Shown here piece after piece: positions 48,767-56,851 of a stretch of DNA of 64,000 nt. Source of the DNA: Nocardioides sp. JS614. GTDB lineage: Bacteria > Actinomycetota > Actinomycetes > Propionibacteriales > Nocardioidaceae. Both the position numbers and the translations under genes were made by a program. Position 1 is the stretch's first letter; each line of letters opens with the position of its first letter. The notes beneath the pieces were generated by a model. It was not told where the DNA came from, made no database searches, and saw only the letters and a program-made list of their open reading frames with translations. Where the stretch lies: positions 4,836,001-4,900,000 of the forward strand of contig NC_008699.1 in the NCBI RefSeq assembly GCF_000015265.1. Direction: 5' to 3'.

Positions 48767-49870
48767 CTAGAGGATCGGGTTGGCCGTCCGGCTGTTGATG
48801 CACAGGGTCCCGAGGGTGACCTGGGCACTGCTCGCGCCGCCGTTCCAGAAGGAGTAGGCCCGGGTCTTGGGCCGCGGCTCCATGCCGAGGAACCAGGTGT
48901 CCTCCCAGTAGTTGCCCATCCAGAACCAGCCGACCGCCGCCTTGTAGCCGGAGTAGCTGGGCTCGTCCTGATCACAGGAGTACCGCACCTCGTACGGGTC
49001 ACCGACGGGAATGCTGGTCAGGTGGCCGGCGGTCGGGTCCGCGCTCGGCATGTGCTTCATCGCCAGCGCGTGCTGGTGCGAGGCGCCGGTGAGCACCTTG
49101 CGGCTGATGCACTTGCCGTAGAACGTCGCGGACGTCAGACCGGTGCCACCGAACTCCCAGGTCCAGGCCAAGCCGGCACTGCCGAACTTCGGGTAGCTGC
49201 CGACCAACCGGTGGTCGGTCGCCGGGTTGTCGAGCTTGAAGCCCGGGGCCACGAAGTACCTCCCAGCAGCGCACGGCGCGCCACCCCACTCGTAGTAGCT
49301 CCGGACGCCGGACCACGAAGGATGGTCGGAGGTCGAGGCCGCGACGCTCGTGAGGTTCTGGACCTCGATCTGGTGCCGGTGCGAGTTGGTGTACTCCGTG
49401 TAGCCGCGGACGCAGGTCACGTAGAGCTTGAGCTGGGCGTCGCCGTACGCGCGGTTCTCGAACTGGTAGTTCCACCTGCGGGCGTCGAGCTGGTCGGGGT
49501 ACGACGCGACCACGTGCACGTCGCGCACGTCGTTGTACACACCACCGGCCGTGCTGGTGCTCGGGAAGTCGGGGTCTTCGTCCGGGTCGGGCGGCGGCGG
49601 CTGGTACTGGTCGACGCTCTTGACCCTCCACATGCCGTCGAGGACGGTGTCACCGGGGTCGCAGCTGAGCGTGGGTGCCGTCGAGTCGCCGACGGTGTCC
49701 GTGCCGACGCCTGCGAGCTTCAGGTTCTTCTCTACCTTGTAGATGTAGACCTCGTGCTTGTGCTTCGCGGGTAGTGCATTGGCCGGAGCGGAGGTCGCGG
49801 CCACGACCGCGAGCGGAGCGAGCAACGCTCCGATGGCGACCGCGACGCGGAACCGGGTATGAGCGGTCAT
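48767..49870 (-). CDS. secreted protein with three HxH/Cys-pair units, unknown function
   Basis: 367 residues. Sec signal peptide (core VAVAIGALLAPLAVVA, likely cleavage after PANA, residue 32). The mature part falls into three diverged units, each with an H-x-H pair about 31-36 residues before a Cys, then a Ser-Tyr-Pro or Met-Glu-Pro turn, an aromatic strand, and a second Cys: HKH 37-39, C70, C153; HRH 164-166, C200, C254; HQH 265-267, C299, C357. Each Cys pair could form a disulfide outside the cell and each HxH could bind metal. I recognise no family. AAGGAGAG precedes the ATG. Confidence 0.8.
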   Translation of the reverse strand: MTAHTRFRVAVAIGALLAPLAVVAATSAPANALPAKHKHEVYIYKVEKNLKLAGVGTDTVGDSTAPTLSCDPGDTVLDGMWRVKSVDQYQPPPPDPDEDPDFPSTSTAGGVYNDVRDVHVVASYPDQLDARRWNYQFENRAYGDAQLKLYVTCVRGYTEYTNSHRHQIEVQNLTSVAASTSDHPSWSGVRSYYEWGGAPCAAGRYFVAPGFKLDNPATDHRLVGSYPKFGSAGLAWTWEFGGTGLTSATFYGKCISRKVLTGASHQHALAMKHMPSADPTAGHLTSIPVGDPYEVRYSCDQDEPSYSGYKAAVGWFWMGNYWEDTWFLGMEPRPKTRAYSFWNGGASSAQVTLGTLCINSRTANPIL

Positions 49871-49989
49871 GACGACGCTCTCCTTGCATTGACAGGAAAT
49901 AGGGCGTGAGCACGTCTCCCGAGAGCGTTCCTCCGGCCCCCCCAGCCCGGTATTCGACAGGCTAAGTCGCCGTGCCGATGCGGTGAAAC

Positions 49990-50022
49990 TGGTCTAGGAC
50001 CGTGGTCTATGGCGGTGGTCTA
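49990..50022. repeat. three direct repeats TGGTCTA, 13-bp period
   Basis: TGGTCTA occurs at 49990-49996, 50003-50009 and 50016-50022, exactly 13 bp apart. The array lies 120-152 bp upstream of the secreted-protein start and just past the DUF1707 stop. The rest of the 49871-50028 gap shows no gene. It looks like binding sites for an activator; no such regulator is nearby. Confidence 0.75.
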
Positions 50023-50028
50023 CGCCGC

Positions 50029-50487
50029 TCATCTGGACCACTGCCGGGCGCGCGCGAACCTCCGGTGGCGGCTCATCACGAACCACGCGACGAGCAGTCC
50101 GGCCAGGATCAGCGGCAGGTGCGTGAGCACGGTCAGCACCAGCAGCACGGCCAGGACGACGATGATCGGCGTCGGCAGGCCGTGCCGGGACAGTGCCATA
50201 CCGCCGCACCGGTACGCCGGGCGGCGCGCCGGTCCGGCGCTGGCCCGGCCTCTGGTCCGGCCCACGGTCTGGCCCATGGCGCCCGGGATCTGCCCCGCCG
50301 GGCCATACCGGCCGGGGAGGTCGCGGAAGATCGGCCCCAGGTCGGCGCGGGTGCGCGCGGCCCAGATCCGGTCGAGCCGCTCGGCGTACTCCTCGGAGGT
50401 CAGTCGGCCCTGGGCGTAGTGCTCGCCCAGGGCCGCTGCGGCCTGCTCGCGCTCGGCGTCGCCGATCCGCAGGTGCTCGTCGGTCAC
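50029..50487 (-). CDS. DUF1707 (SHOCT-like) membrane protein
   Basis: 152 residues. N-terminal DUF1707: LRIGDAEREQAAAALGEHYAQGRLTSEEYAERLDRIWAARTRADLGPIFRDLP, a short helix pair seen in many actinobacterial membrane proteins. A basic Gly/Arg/Ala linker follows, and then one long C-terminal hydrophobic stretch (PIIVVLAVLLVLTVLTHLPLILAGLLVAWFVM) that may form two helices. The function is unknown. The GTG start overlaps the PadR stop (GTGA); DUF1707 genes often follow PadR genes, suggesting PadR control. Confidence 0.87.
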   Translation of the reverse strand: MTDEHLRIGDAEREQAAAALGEHYAQGRLTSEEYAERLDRIWAARTRADLGPIFRDLPGRYGPAGQIPGAMGQTVGRTRGRASAGPARRPAYRCGGMALSRHGLPTPIIVVLAVLLVLTVLTHLPLILAGLLVAWFVMSRHRRFARARQWSR

Positions 50488-51188
50488 GACGCGTCCCCGC
50501 CCTCGTCATCACCCTCGGGGTCGCCCTCGGCGAGGATGCCGTACAGCTTGCGGCGGGTCTCGACGAGCACGTCGATGGCGGCCCGGCGCTGCTGCTCGCT
50601 GCCGGTGGTGACGATCTGCCACACCGCACCCATCACCTGGCCGATCTCCGGCTTGAGGTCGGCGTACCTGCCCTGCGTCTCGTCGCGCTCGGGCTCCTCG
50701 AACGGCGCCCACACCGAGCTGAGCTCGTCGGCGTGGTCCGCGACGTACGCCTCGCCCTCGGCGGTGAGCCGCAGGCTCCGGCGACCGCCGGTGTCCTCGG
50801 TCGCCAGCAGCCCCTCGTCCTCGAGCTGCTGGATGGTCGGGTACACCGAGCCGGGGCTCGGCCGCCACGCACCGTTGCTGCGCTCGGCGATCTGCTGGAT
50901 CACCTGGTAGCCGTTGACCGGCTCGCCGTTCCACTGCGCGGTGCGCACCACGTCCAGGATCGCCGTCCGCACGTCACCGCGCCGGACCCGCGGCCCGCGC
51001 TGGCGATCACCCTGGGCGAGACCGAACAGGCCCGCGACCCACGGCGGGGGACCCGGGTGCCCCGGCCGGCCGAAGCCGCCCGGGCCGCCCCACGGCCCGC
51101 CCCAGGGGCCGCCGTGCCGCCCGCCGTGCTGGTGCCACTCCTGCTCGCCATGACCGGCCCACTGCCGGCTGAATCCCTGGTGTCCCAT
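50484..51188 (-). CDS. PadR-family regulator with His/Gly-rich N-terminus
   Basis: 234 residues. The first ~45 residues are low complexity, rich in His, Gly, Trp and Pro (WHQHGGRHGGPWGGPWGG), possibly metal-binding. The PadR winged helix follows: RRGDVRTAILDVVRTAQ, GYQVIQQIAERSNGAWRPSPGSVYPTIQQLEDEGLL and the wing GGRRSLRLTAEGEAY, then the helical dimer domain. The start is chosen at 51188 because AGGGGAG lies about 8 nt upstream. First gene of an operon with DUF1707; the palindrome at 51241-51258 is its likely operator. Confidence 0.9.
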   Translation of the reverse strand: MGHQGFSRQWAGHGEQEWHQHGGRHGGPWGGPWGGPGGFGRPGHPGPPPWVAGLFGLAQGDRQRGPRVRRGDVRTAILDVVRTAQWNGEPVNGYQVIQQIAERSNGAWRPSPGSVYPTIQQLEDEGLLATEDTGGRRSLRLTAEGEAYVADHADELSSVWAPFEEPERDETQGRYADLKPEIGQVMGAVWQIVTTGSEQQRRAAIDVLVETRRKLYGILAEGDPEGDDEGGDAS

Positions 51189-51240
51189 GACCGGACTCCC
51201 CTCTGATCGGTAGCGCGAGGTGGCGTACTGTCGCCGACTG

Positions 51241-51258
51241 CTCACGATATATCGCGAG
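51241..51258. promoter_or_regulatory. candidate PadR operator
   Basis: CTCACGATA-TATCGCGAG, 8 of 9 positions symmetrical, with the AT-rich core CGATATATCG standing out in very GC-rich DNA. It is 52 bp upstream of the PadR start. Autoregulation is inferred. Confidence 0.6.
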
Positions 51259-51287
51259 CGTACGTCGATGGGTCGGCTGGGGCAAGG

Positions 51288-51377
51288 CGGTTTCCCCGGT
51301 GAACCGGGGAAACCGGAACTTATCGGCCGAAGTTTCGGCCCAACAGTGGCAACTTCCCCGGCTAACCGGGGAAACCG
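51288..51377. repeat. composite palindromic intergenic element, copy 4 (reverse orientation)
   Basis: Hairpin A CGGTTTCCCCGGT (51288-51300) with its complement, and a terminal TTCCCCGG/CCGGGGAA hairpin (about 51353-51372). The spacer CGAAGTTTCGGCCCAACAGT is the exact reverse complement of the spacer of copies 1-3, so this copy is flipped. It lies between two minus-strand genes, 17 bp after the M3 peptidase stop. Confidence 0.88.
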
Positions 51378-51394
51378 TCACGAACCGGCTGGAC

Positions 51395-53320
51395 CTAGCG
51401 AGCGAGCCAGGCGGCGTACGCGTCGAAGGTGTAGGGGCGGCCGAGGAAGTCGGTGACCAGGTCGGCGGCGTCCCGGGAGCCGCCGAGGGCGAGCACGCGG
51501 TCGCGGTAGCGACCGGCGACGACCGGGTCGAAGAGATCGGCGGGGTCGAAGGCGGAGAACAGGTCCTTCGCGATCACCAGCGACCACATGTAGGTGTAGT
51601 ACGCCGAGGAGTAGCCGCCGAGGTGGCCGAAGCTCGCGAACATGTGGGTGCCGTCGATGTAGGGGAACGGCGAGTAGCGCTCCTGCAGCTCGCGCATCGC
51701 CGCGGTCAGGTCGTCGGGACGCGACGTGTGGAACCAGTACGACATCGCCGCGTAGAACATCTGGGTGCGCGCGTGGTAGCCCTTGCCGAACTCGTCGGCG
51801 GCCCGCATCCGCTCCACCAGGTCCTCCGGGATCGGCTCGCCGTCGGCGTCGGCGGCGAAGGTGCGCAGCACCTCGGGGTCCCACGCCCACTCCTCGAGCA
51901 GCTGGCTGGGCGCCTCGACGAAGTCCCACTCGGTCGCGACCCCGGAGAAGCGGGTCCACCCGCCGTGGCCGCCGAGCACGTGGTGGACCAGATGCCCGAA
52001 CTCGTGGAACAGCGTGACCACATGGTCGTGCTCCATCAGGCCGCGCGAGAAGTTGCACACCAGCACGCCCTCGGGCAGCTGCCGCCCGGCGAGCCCGTCG
52101 ACGAGGGTGAACTGCGCCGCGTGCTTGTACTTGCCCTCGCGCGGGTGCAGGTCCAGGTAGATCCGCCCGACGGGGACCGGGCCGTCGGGGGCGTCGCGAA
52201 GCACGTCGTACGCCGCGACGTCCTCGTGCCAGACCGTCGCGTCGGGGACCGGCTCGTAGCGCAGCCCGAACAGCCGGCCGGTGACCTCGAGCAGGCCACG
52301 GCGGACCTTGGTGAAGTCGAAGTACGCCCGGACCCGCTGCGCGTCGACGTCGTGCCGCTCCTGGCGGACCAGCTCCTCGTAGTACAGCGAGTCCGCGGTG
52401 TCGATCGCGGTCGCGTCCGGGACATCGCGCCGGTAGCGCTCGAGCAGCTGGTCGAGGTCGCGCCGCATGGGCGCGTCCGCGGCGGCCGCGATCCGGTCGA
52501 TGAACGCCGGGATCGCCGGTCCGTCGCCGATCATCTTCACGCCGGCGTCGTACGACGCCCAGTCGGCGTAGCCGACCAGGGTGGCGAGCTCGTGCCGCAG
52601 TGCGAACATCTCGCGCAGCAGCGGCTCGTTCTGCGGCCAGCCACGCTCCAGGAACGCGACCGTGACCTGGCGCCGGACGCCCGCGTCGTGGACGAACATC
52701 CGGACCGGCACCGCGTCCGGGTAGTCGGTGGTGACCGTGACCAGCCCGTCGGCATCGACGGGATGGGCGTCGAGCCAGTCCTGCGGCAGGCCGGCGAGGC
52801 GCTCGGCCGGGACCCGGACGGTGCGCACGTCGTCGCGGATGGTGCGACTGAACTCCTGACCGACCTGGGTCAGCCGCTCGTTGATCTCGGCGAGCCGGGC
52901 CCGGGTCGCGTCGTCGAGGTCGACGCCGGCGCGCCGGAAGTCCTCGAGGGTCTTGTCGAGCAGGCGTGCTGCCGCGGGGTCCAGGCCGGCCGGGTCGGCG
53001 GCCGCGAAGACGTCGTACAGCCCGCGGTCCTGGCGCAGCTCGGTGAGCAGCCGGTCCACCTCCCGGTCGGCCGCCTCGCACGCGGTCCGCACCGGCTCCA
53101 GCGGGTGCACGTTCGCGAGCAGCGAGGCGGCCGCCGCGACGCCGGACAGCGCGCGGGCCACCTCGTCCCACTCGCGGAGCAGGTCCAGCGGGTCGGCCGG
53201 CGGGGACGTGCGCAGCCGCTCGGCGCGCTCGCGGGCGGTCGCGAGTCCGTCGCGGGTCAGGGACTCGACCCACTCCTGGGCGTCGTCGGGCAACGGGAGC
53301 GCGAGAGGGGCGAGGCTCAT
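51395..53320 (-). CDS. M3-family zinc metallopeptidase
   Basis: 641 residues. The zinc site is HEFGH in TLFHEFGHLVHHVLGG, with the downstream Glu region in TEWDFVEAPSQLLEEWAWD, and substrate-binding Tyr/His residues in HMFASFGHLGGYSSAYYTYMWS. This is the oligopeptidase / dipeptidyl carboxypeptidase group, a cytoplasmic enzyme trimming short peptides; no signal peptide is present. ATG at 53320 is the start, as longer frames upstream overlap the sigma factor gene. Confidence 0.93.
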   Translation of the reverse strand: MSLAPLALPLPDDAQEWVESLTRDGLATARERAERLRTSPPADPLDLLREWDEVARALSGVAAAASLLANVHPLEPVRTACEAADREVDRLLTELRQDRGLYDVFAAADPAGLDPAAARLLDKTLEDFRRAGVDLDDATRARLAEINERLTQVGQEFSRTIRDDVRTVRVPAERLAGLPQDWLDAHPVDADGLVTVTTDYPDAVPVRMFVHDAGVRRQVTVAFLERGWPQNEPLLREMFALRHELATLVGYADWASYDAGVKMIGDGPAIPAFIDRIAAAADAPMRRDLDQLLERYRRDVPDATAIDTADSLYYEELVRQERHDVDAQRVRAYFDFTKVRRGLLEVTGRLFGLRYEPVPDATVWHEDVAAYDVLRDAPDGPVPVGRIYLDLHPREGKYKHAAQFTLVDGLAGRQLPEGVLVCNFSRGLMEHDHVVTLFHEFGHLVHHVLGGHGGWTRFSGVATEWDFVEAPSQLLEEWAWDPEVLRTFAADADGEPIPEDLVERMRAADEFGKGYHARTQMFYAAMSYWFHTSRPDDLTAAMRELQERYSPFPYIDGTHMFASFGHLGGYSSAYYTYMWSLVIAKDLFSAFDPADLFDPVVAGRYRDRVLALGGSRDAADLVTDFLGRPYTFDAYAAWLAR

Positions 53321-53382
53321 GTCGCCCAGAGTAGGGATGCAGAGGAGGGACGCAGACCAGGGACGCCGACCAGGAACGCGGG

Positions 53383-54624
53383 CTAGGGACGAGGGCCGGG
53401 GGCCAGGCTGCCGCGACGACGGGACAGGTACGCGCGCTCGGCCGGGTTGTCGGTGGCCGCGATCGCGGCGTCGTACGCCGCCCGTGCCTCCGCGCTGCGC
53501 CCGAGCCGGCGCAGCAGGTCGGCGCGGGTCGCGTGCCAGGCGTGGTACGTCGTCAGCGGCAGCCGGTCCACCTCGGCGAGCGCGACCTCGGGACCGTCGA
53601 GCTCGGCCACGGCGACCGCCCGGTTGAGCGCGACGACGGGGCTCGGCACGAGCGCGTGGAGCTGCTCGTAGAGCGCGGCGATCTGCGACCAGTCGGTGTC
53701 GGCCGCGGTCGGGGCGTCGGTGTGCACGGCGTTGATCGCCGCGAGCAGCTGGTACTGCCCCGGCGCCCTGCCGGTCTCCCGGGCGTGCGCGAGGCACGCG
53801 CGGACCAGCCCGTGTCCCTCCGCGATCAGCTCCCGGTCCCAGCCGCCGCGGTCCTGCTCGTGCAGCGGCACCAGCTCCCCGCCCGCCACCCGCGTGGTGC
53901 GCCGGGCGTCGGTGAGCAGCATGAGGGCGAGCAGCCCGGCGACCTCGGGCTGGTCCGGGAGCAGGCCGCGCAGGATCCGGCCCAGCCGGATCGCCTCGGC
54001 GGTCAGGTCCTCGCGGATCGGCGCGTCCCCCGAGCTCGCGAGATAGCCCTCGTTGAACACCAGGTAGACCACCGCGAGCACCGCGGAGAGCCGGCCGGCC
54101 AGGTCTTCGGCGGCGGGCACGCGGAAGGGGATGTGGGCGGCCTTGATCTTCCGCTTCGCGCGGGTGATCCGCTGCGCCATCGTGGTCTCGGGCACGAGGA
54201 AGGCCCGCGCGATCTCGGGGACCGTCAGTCCGCCGAGCAGCCGTAGCGTCAGGGCCACCCGGGCCTCGGGCGCGAGCGCGGGGTGGCAGCAGGTGAAGAT
54301 CAGCCGCAGCCGGTCGTCGGCAACCGGTCCCGTGGGCTCGTGAGGTGTGTCGTCATGCATCATCAGTGCCGCCTGGTGCTTGGCGTCGCGGTGCGACTCG
54401 CGGCGGATCCGGTCGATGGCGCGGTTGCCGGCCGTCGTGGTCAGCCACCCGCCGGGGTTGGGCGGTACGCCGTCTCGTGGCCACCGTTCCAGGGCGACCA
54501 GGAGCGCCTCGCCGGCGGCCTCCTCGGCGACGTCGATGTCGCCGAAGCGGCGGACCAGGGAGGCGACGACCCGGCCGTACTCCTCGCGATAGATCCGCTC
54601 GACCGCCGCGTGCGCATCGCTCAC
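53383..54624 (-). CDS. ECF42-type RNA polymerase sigma factor with C-terminal TPR-like domain
   Basis: 413 residues. Region 2 (IYREEYGRVVASLVRRFGDIDVAEEAAGEALLVALERWPRDGVPPNPGGWL) and region 4 (RVALTLRLLGGLTVPEIARAFLVPETTMAQRITRAKRKI) are followed by a ~200-residue DUF6596/TPR-like part (VYLVFNEGYLAS, LLALMLLTDARR, INAVHTD, YDQL-type repeats). This is the ECF42 architecture, in which the C-terminal extension is needed for activity and no anti-sigma exists. ECF42 genes usually follow a YCII/DGPF gene; here a 27-codon ORF takes that place. GTG start overlaps that ORF's stop (GTGA). Confidence 0.92.
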   Translation of the reverse strand: MSDAHAAVERIYREEYGRVVASLVRRFGDIDVAEEAAGEALLVALERWPRDGVPPNPGGWLTTTAGNRAIDRIRRESHRDAKHQAALMMHDDTPHEPTGPVADDRLRLIFTCCHPALAPEARVALTLRLLGGLTVPEIARAFLVPETTMAQRITRAKRKIKAAHIPFRVPAAEDLAGRLSAVLAVVYLVFNEGYLASSGDAPIREDLTAEAIRLGRILRGLLPDQPEVAGLLALMLLTDARRTTRVAGGELVPLHEQDRGGWDRELIAEGHGLVRACLAHARETGRAPGQYQLLAAINAVHTDAPTAADTDWSQIAALYEQLHALVPSPVVALNRAVAVAELDGPEVALAEVDRLPLTTYHAWHATRADLLRRLGRSAEARAAYDAAIAATDNPAERAYLSRRRGSLAPGPRP

Positions 54625-54704
54625 GCGCCCCGCTCCTCCCGGAGCGGGCGGGCCGGGACCCGGTCGGCCTCGTCGGGGACGATCGAGAGCACGTGCTGCG
54701 ACAT
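54621..54704 (-). CDS. 27-codon ORF translationally coupled to the ECF42 sigma gene
   Basis: MSQHVLSIVPDEADR starts a 27-residue peptide ending in Arg/Glu-rich REERGA. A textbook AGGAGG lies 8 nt upstream of the ATG, and its TGA overlaps the GTG of the sigma gene. Translation of this ORF almost certainly sets sigma factor translation. It could be a true leader peptide or a relic of the usual upstream partner gene. No family is recognisable. Confidence 0.6.
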   Translation of the reverse strand: MSQHVLSIVPDEADRVPARPLREERGA

Positions 54705-54817
54705 GGTGGAACCTCCTGGTCGGGGGCCTCGACGGCCCCGTCACCCTCTCCACGAACGCGGGACCGTCAACACGACACCCTTTCGCAGAAGCATCATTCC
54801 TGCCTACGGTGAGGCCC

Positions 54818-55201
54818 ATGTCCGCGCCGGCGTTCCGCCTGTCCGCCACCGTGCTCGGCAGCCCGGACCCGCGCGGCCTCGCCGCGTTCTACCGCGAGCT
54901 GCTGACCTGGTCGACCCTCGTCGAGCGCCCCGACTGGGTGGTGATCGGGCCACGGGACGGTGCGACACCGGGACTGGCCTTCCAGCTCGAGGACGGGCAC
55001 GTGCCGCCCGCCTGGCCGGCGGGACCGGGTGAGCAGCAGATGCAGGCCCACCTCGACGTGGCGGTCGACGACCTGCACGCCGGCGTGACGCACGCGACCG
55101 CCCTGGGCGCGAGCCTGGCGCCGCACCAGCCGCAGGACGACGTACGGGTCCTGCTGGATCCGGCGGGACATCCGTTCTGTCTCTTCGCCGCGGCGGGATG
55201 A
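54818..55201 (+). CDS. VOC-family (glyoxalase-like) protein
   Basis: 127 residues, one vicinal-oxygen-chelate domain built of two beta-alpha-beta3 units: LSATVLGSPDPRGLAAFYRELLTW, PGLAFQLED, AHLDVAVDDLHAGVTHATALGA and VLLDPAGHPFCLF. The GHPFC motif is typical of the bleomycin-resistance/glyoxalase-like subgroup. Metal ligands and substrate are not clear. ATG at 54818 is preferred; a GTG three codons earlier is possible. Divergent from the ECF42 unit; followed directly by a DinB-like gene. Confidence 0.88.
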   Translation: MSAPAFRLSATVLGSPDPRGLAAFYRELLTWSTLVERPDWVVIGPRDGATPGLAFQLEDGHVPPAWPAGPGEQQMQAHLDVAVDDLHAGVTHATALGASLAPHQPQDDVRVLLDPAGHPFCLFAAAG

Positions 55202-55218
55202 GCGTCTACGGTCGGGCC

Positions 55219-55812
55219 ATGACCGACTGGGGCGACCTCTACCGCGAGCACGTGTCGGCCGTGACGGCGCTGGCCGGCGACCTGACCGACGAGCAGCTCG
55301 AGACCACCGTGCCGGGAACGCCGGCCTGGACCGTGCACGACCTGCTGGCCCACCTCGCGGGCGGCTCCTCGGACGCCGTGACCGGGCGGATGGAGGGCGC
55401 ACCGGGTCCGGAGTGGACCGCACGTCACGTCGCGGAGCGGCGTGGCCTCCCGGTGGGTGACCTGCTCGAGGAGCTGCGCTCGCACCAGGACGCGGTCGCG
55501 GCCGCGGCGGCCCAGGACCCCCGGCCCGCGATCGTCTGGGACATCGCCGTCCACCACGCGGACGTGCACGAGGCGCTCGGGCTCGGGCTGATGCCGGACC
55601 GGCTCTGGGAGCCGGTGCTCGCCGGTGTCGCCGCGATGAAGCTCGGCTCCGCCGGGATCCCCGAGGACGTGGACCACTACGAGCTGTTCCGGGCGCTGTT
55701 CTCCCGGCGCTCCCGCGCCCAGATGCAGGCCTGGGGGCTTCCACTGTCGCCGGAGCAGCTCGACGAGCTGTGCCTCTTCGGTCCACGCGAGGACGATCAG
55801 CCCGTACCCTGA
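55219..55812 (+). CDS. maleylpyruvate isomerase/DinB-like mycothiol-type protein
   Basis: 197 residues. It has the DinB/MDMPI helical bundle: LYREHVSAVTALAGDLTDEQLETTVPGTPAWTVHDLLAHLAGGS, with a metal His in LLAHL, and WDIAVHHADVHEALG supplying further His. TACGGT stands 7 nt before ATG 55219, as in leaderless promoters; an alternative ATG at 55198 overlaps the VOC stop (ATGA). Relatives bind divalent metal and may use mycothiol; the activity is unknown. Confidence 0.83.
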   Translation: MTDWGDLYREHVSAVTALAGDLTDEQLETTVPGTPAWTVHDLLAHLAGGSSDAVTGRMEGAPGPEWTARHVAERRGLPVGDLLEELRSHQDAVAAAAAQDPRPAIVWDIAVHHADVHEALGLGLMPDRLWEPVLAGVAAMKLGSAGIPEDVDHYELFRALFSRRSRAQMQAWGLPLSPEQLDELCLFGPREDDQPVP

Positions 55813-55816
55813 TCGG

Positions 55817-56842
55817 GTGCTCCCACGGCCCCGCCTGCTGCGCGCCGCGGCGCTGTTGACGGCCCTGGCGCTCGGCGCCGGCCTCGCCGCGCCGGCCGGT
55901 GCCGACCCCGTCGCACCGGACGGGTCGCTCGCCGCGAAGGGCCAGGACCCGCGCAAGACCCGCGGGCTGTTCGTCGACCCGTACATGCCCGCCGCCACCC
56001 AGCAGGAGCAGGTGTACCGCGAGCAGATCGGCTCGAAGGCGCAGACACTGTGGATCATCCCCGAGGCCTACCCGACCTCCGAGGTCCGCAGCGTCGTCCG
56101 CGCCTACACCAGGCGTGCACTGGCCGCGCGGAAGACGCCGATGCTCACCGTCTACGGCATCCCGGGCCGCGACTGCGGGCAGTACTCCTCGGGCAACCCG
56201 CTGACCACGGCCGCGCAGTACCGCACCTGGATCCGGCGGATCTCCGGCGGCCTGGAGGACCAGCACGCGCTCGTCGTGCTCGAGCCGGATGCGCTACCCC
56301 TGTTCAGCAGCTCGCACGACGCCTGCCCTACCAAGCCGGACGGCTGGCAGGGCATGCTGCGCTTCGCGAGCCGGCGCCTGAGCGGCTCCGGGGCGTGGGT
56401 CTACCTCGATGCGGGGCACTCGAACTGGACGCCGTACGACACCCGGCCGAGATTCCTGAGGAACAGCGGCATCGGGTACGCGCGTGGCTTCAGCACCAAC
56501 GTGTCGAACTTCCGCCCGACTGTCGACGAGAAGCAGTACGCGGCCTTCCTGTTGCGCGGACTGCGCAAGCTCGGAGTCCGCGGAAAGCACTACGTCATCG
56601 ACACCTCGCGCAACGGCGCCACCCCGAGCGCGGACGGGTACGACGTGATCAACCCGACCTGGGCGCGCATCGGCCGCCCGCCACGGCTGGTCTTCGACGG
56701 CGCCTTCGACGGCACGCTGTGGGTCAAGCACCCCGGCGAGTCCGACGGCACGAAGAACGGCGGGCCCCCGTCGGGTCAGTGGTGCGACTTCCTCGCCGAC
56801 CGGCTGCTTGGTGAGCCGGAGTCGAGCAGCTGCGAACCCTGA
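55817..56842 (+). CDS. secreted GH6 beta-1,4-glucanase
   Basis: 341 residues. Signal peptide (LLRAAALLTALALGAGLAAPAGA) then a GH6 domain: RGLFVDPYMPA, MLTVYGIPGRDCGQY (catalytic region with Asp after Arg), VVLEPDALPL, VYLDAGHSNWTP, FVIDTSRNG-like YVIDTSRNGA and LWVKHPGESDG. Conserved acids of endoglucanase/cellobiohydrolase GH6 seem present. No cellulose-binding module. It hydrolyses beta-1,4-glucan outside the cell; whether cellulose or a cell-surface glucan is unknown. GTG start 4 bp after the DinB-like gene, and 9 bp before the MFS gene, which suggests one operon. Confidence 0.9.
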   Translation: MLPRPRLLRAAALLTALALGAGLAAPAGADPVAPDGSLAAKGQDPRKTRGLFVDPYMPAATQQEQVYREQIGSKAQTLWIIPEAYPTSEVRSVVRAYTRRALAARKTPMLTVYGIPGRDCGQYSSGNPLTTAAQYRTWIRRISGGLEDQHALVVLEPDALPLFSSSHDACPTKPDGWQGMLRFASRRLSGSGAWVYLDAGHSNWTPYDTRPRFLRNSGIGYARGFSTNVSNFRPTVDEKQYAAFLLRGLRKLGVRGKHYVIDTSRNGATPSADGYDVINPTWARIGRPPRLVFDGAFDGTLWVKHPGESDGTKNGGPPSGQWCDFLADRLLGEPESSSCEP

Positions 56843-56851
56843 CCCTGCACC

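Noticed and set aside
49990..50022. Replication-origin iterons
   Set aside because: Only three copies and no replication gene nearby. A regulator-binding array is a simpler reading.
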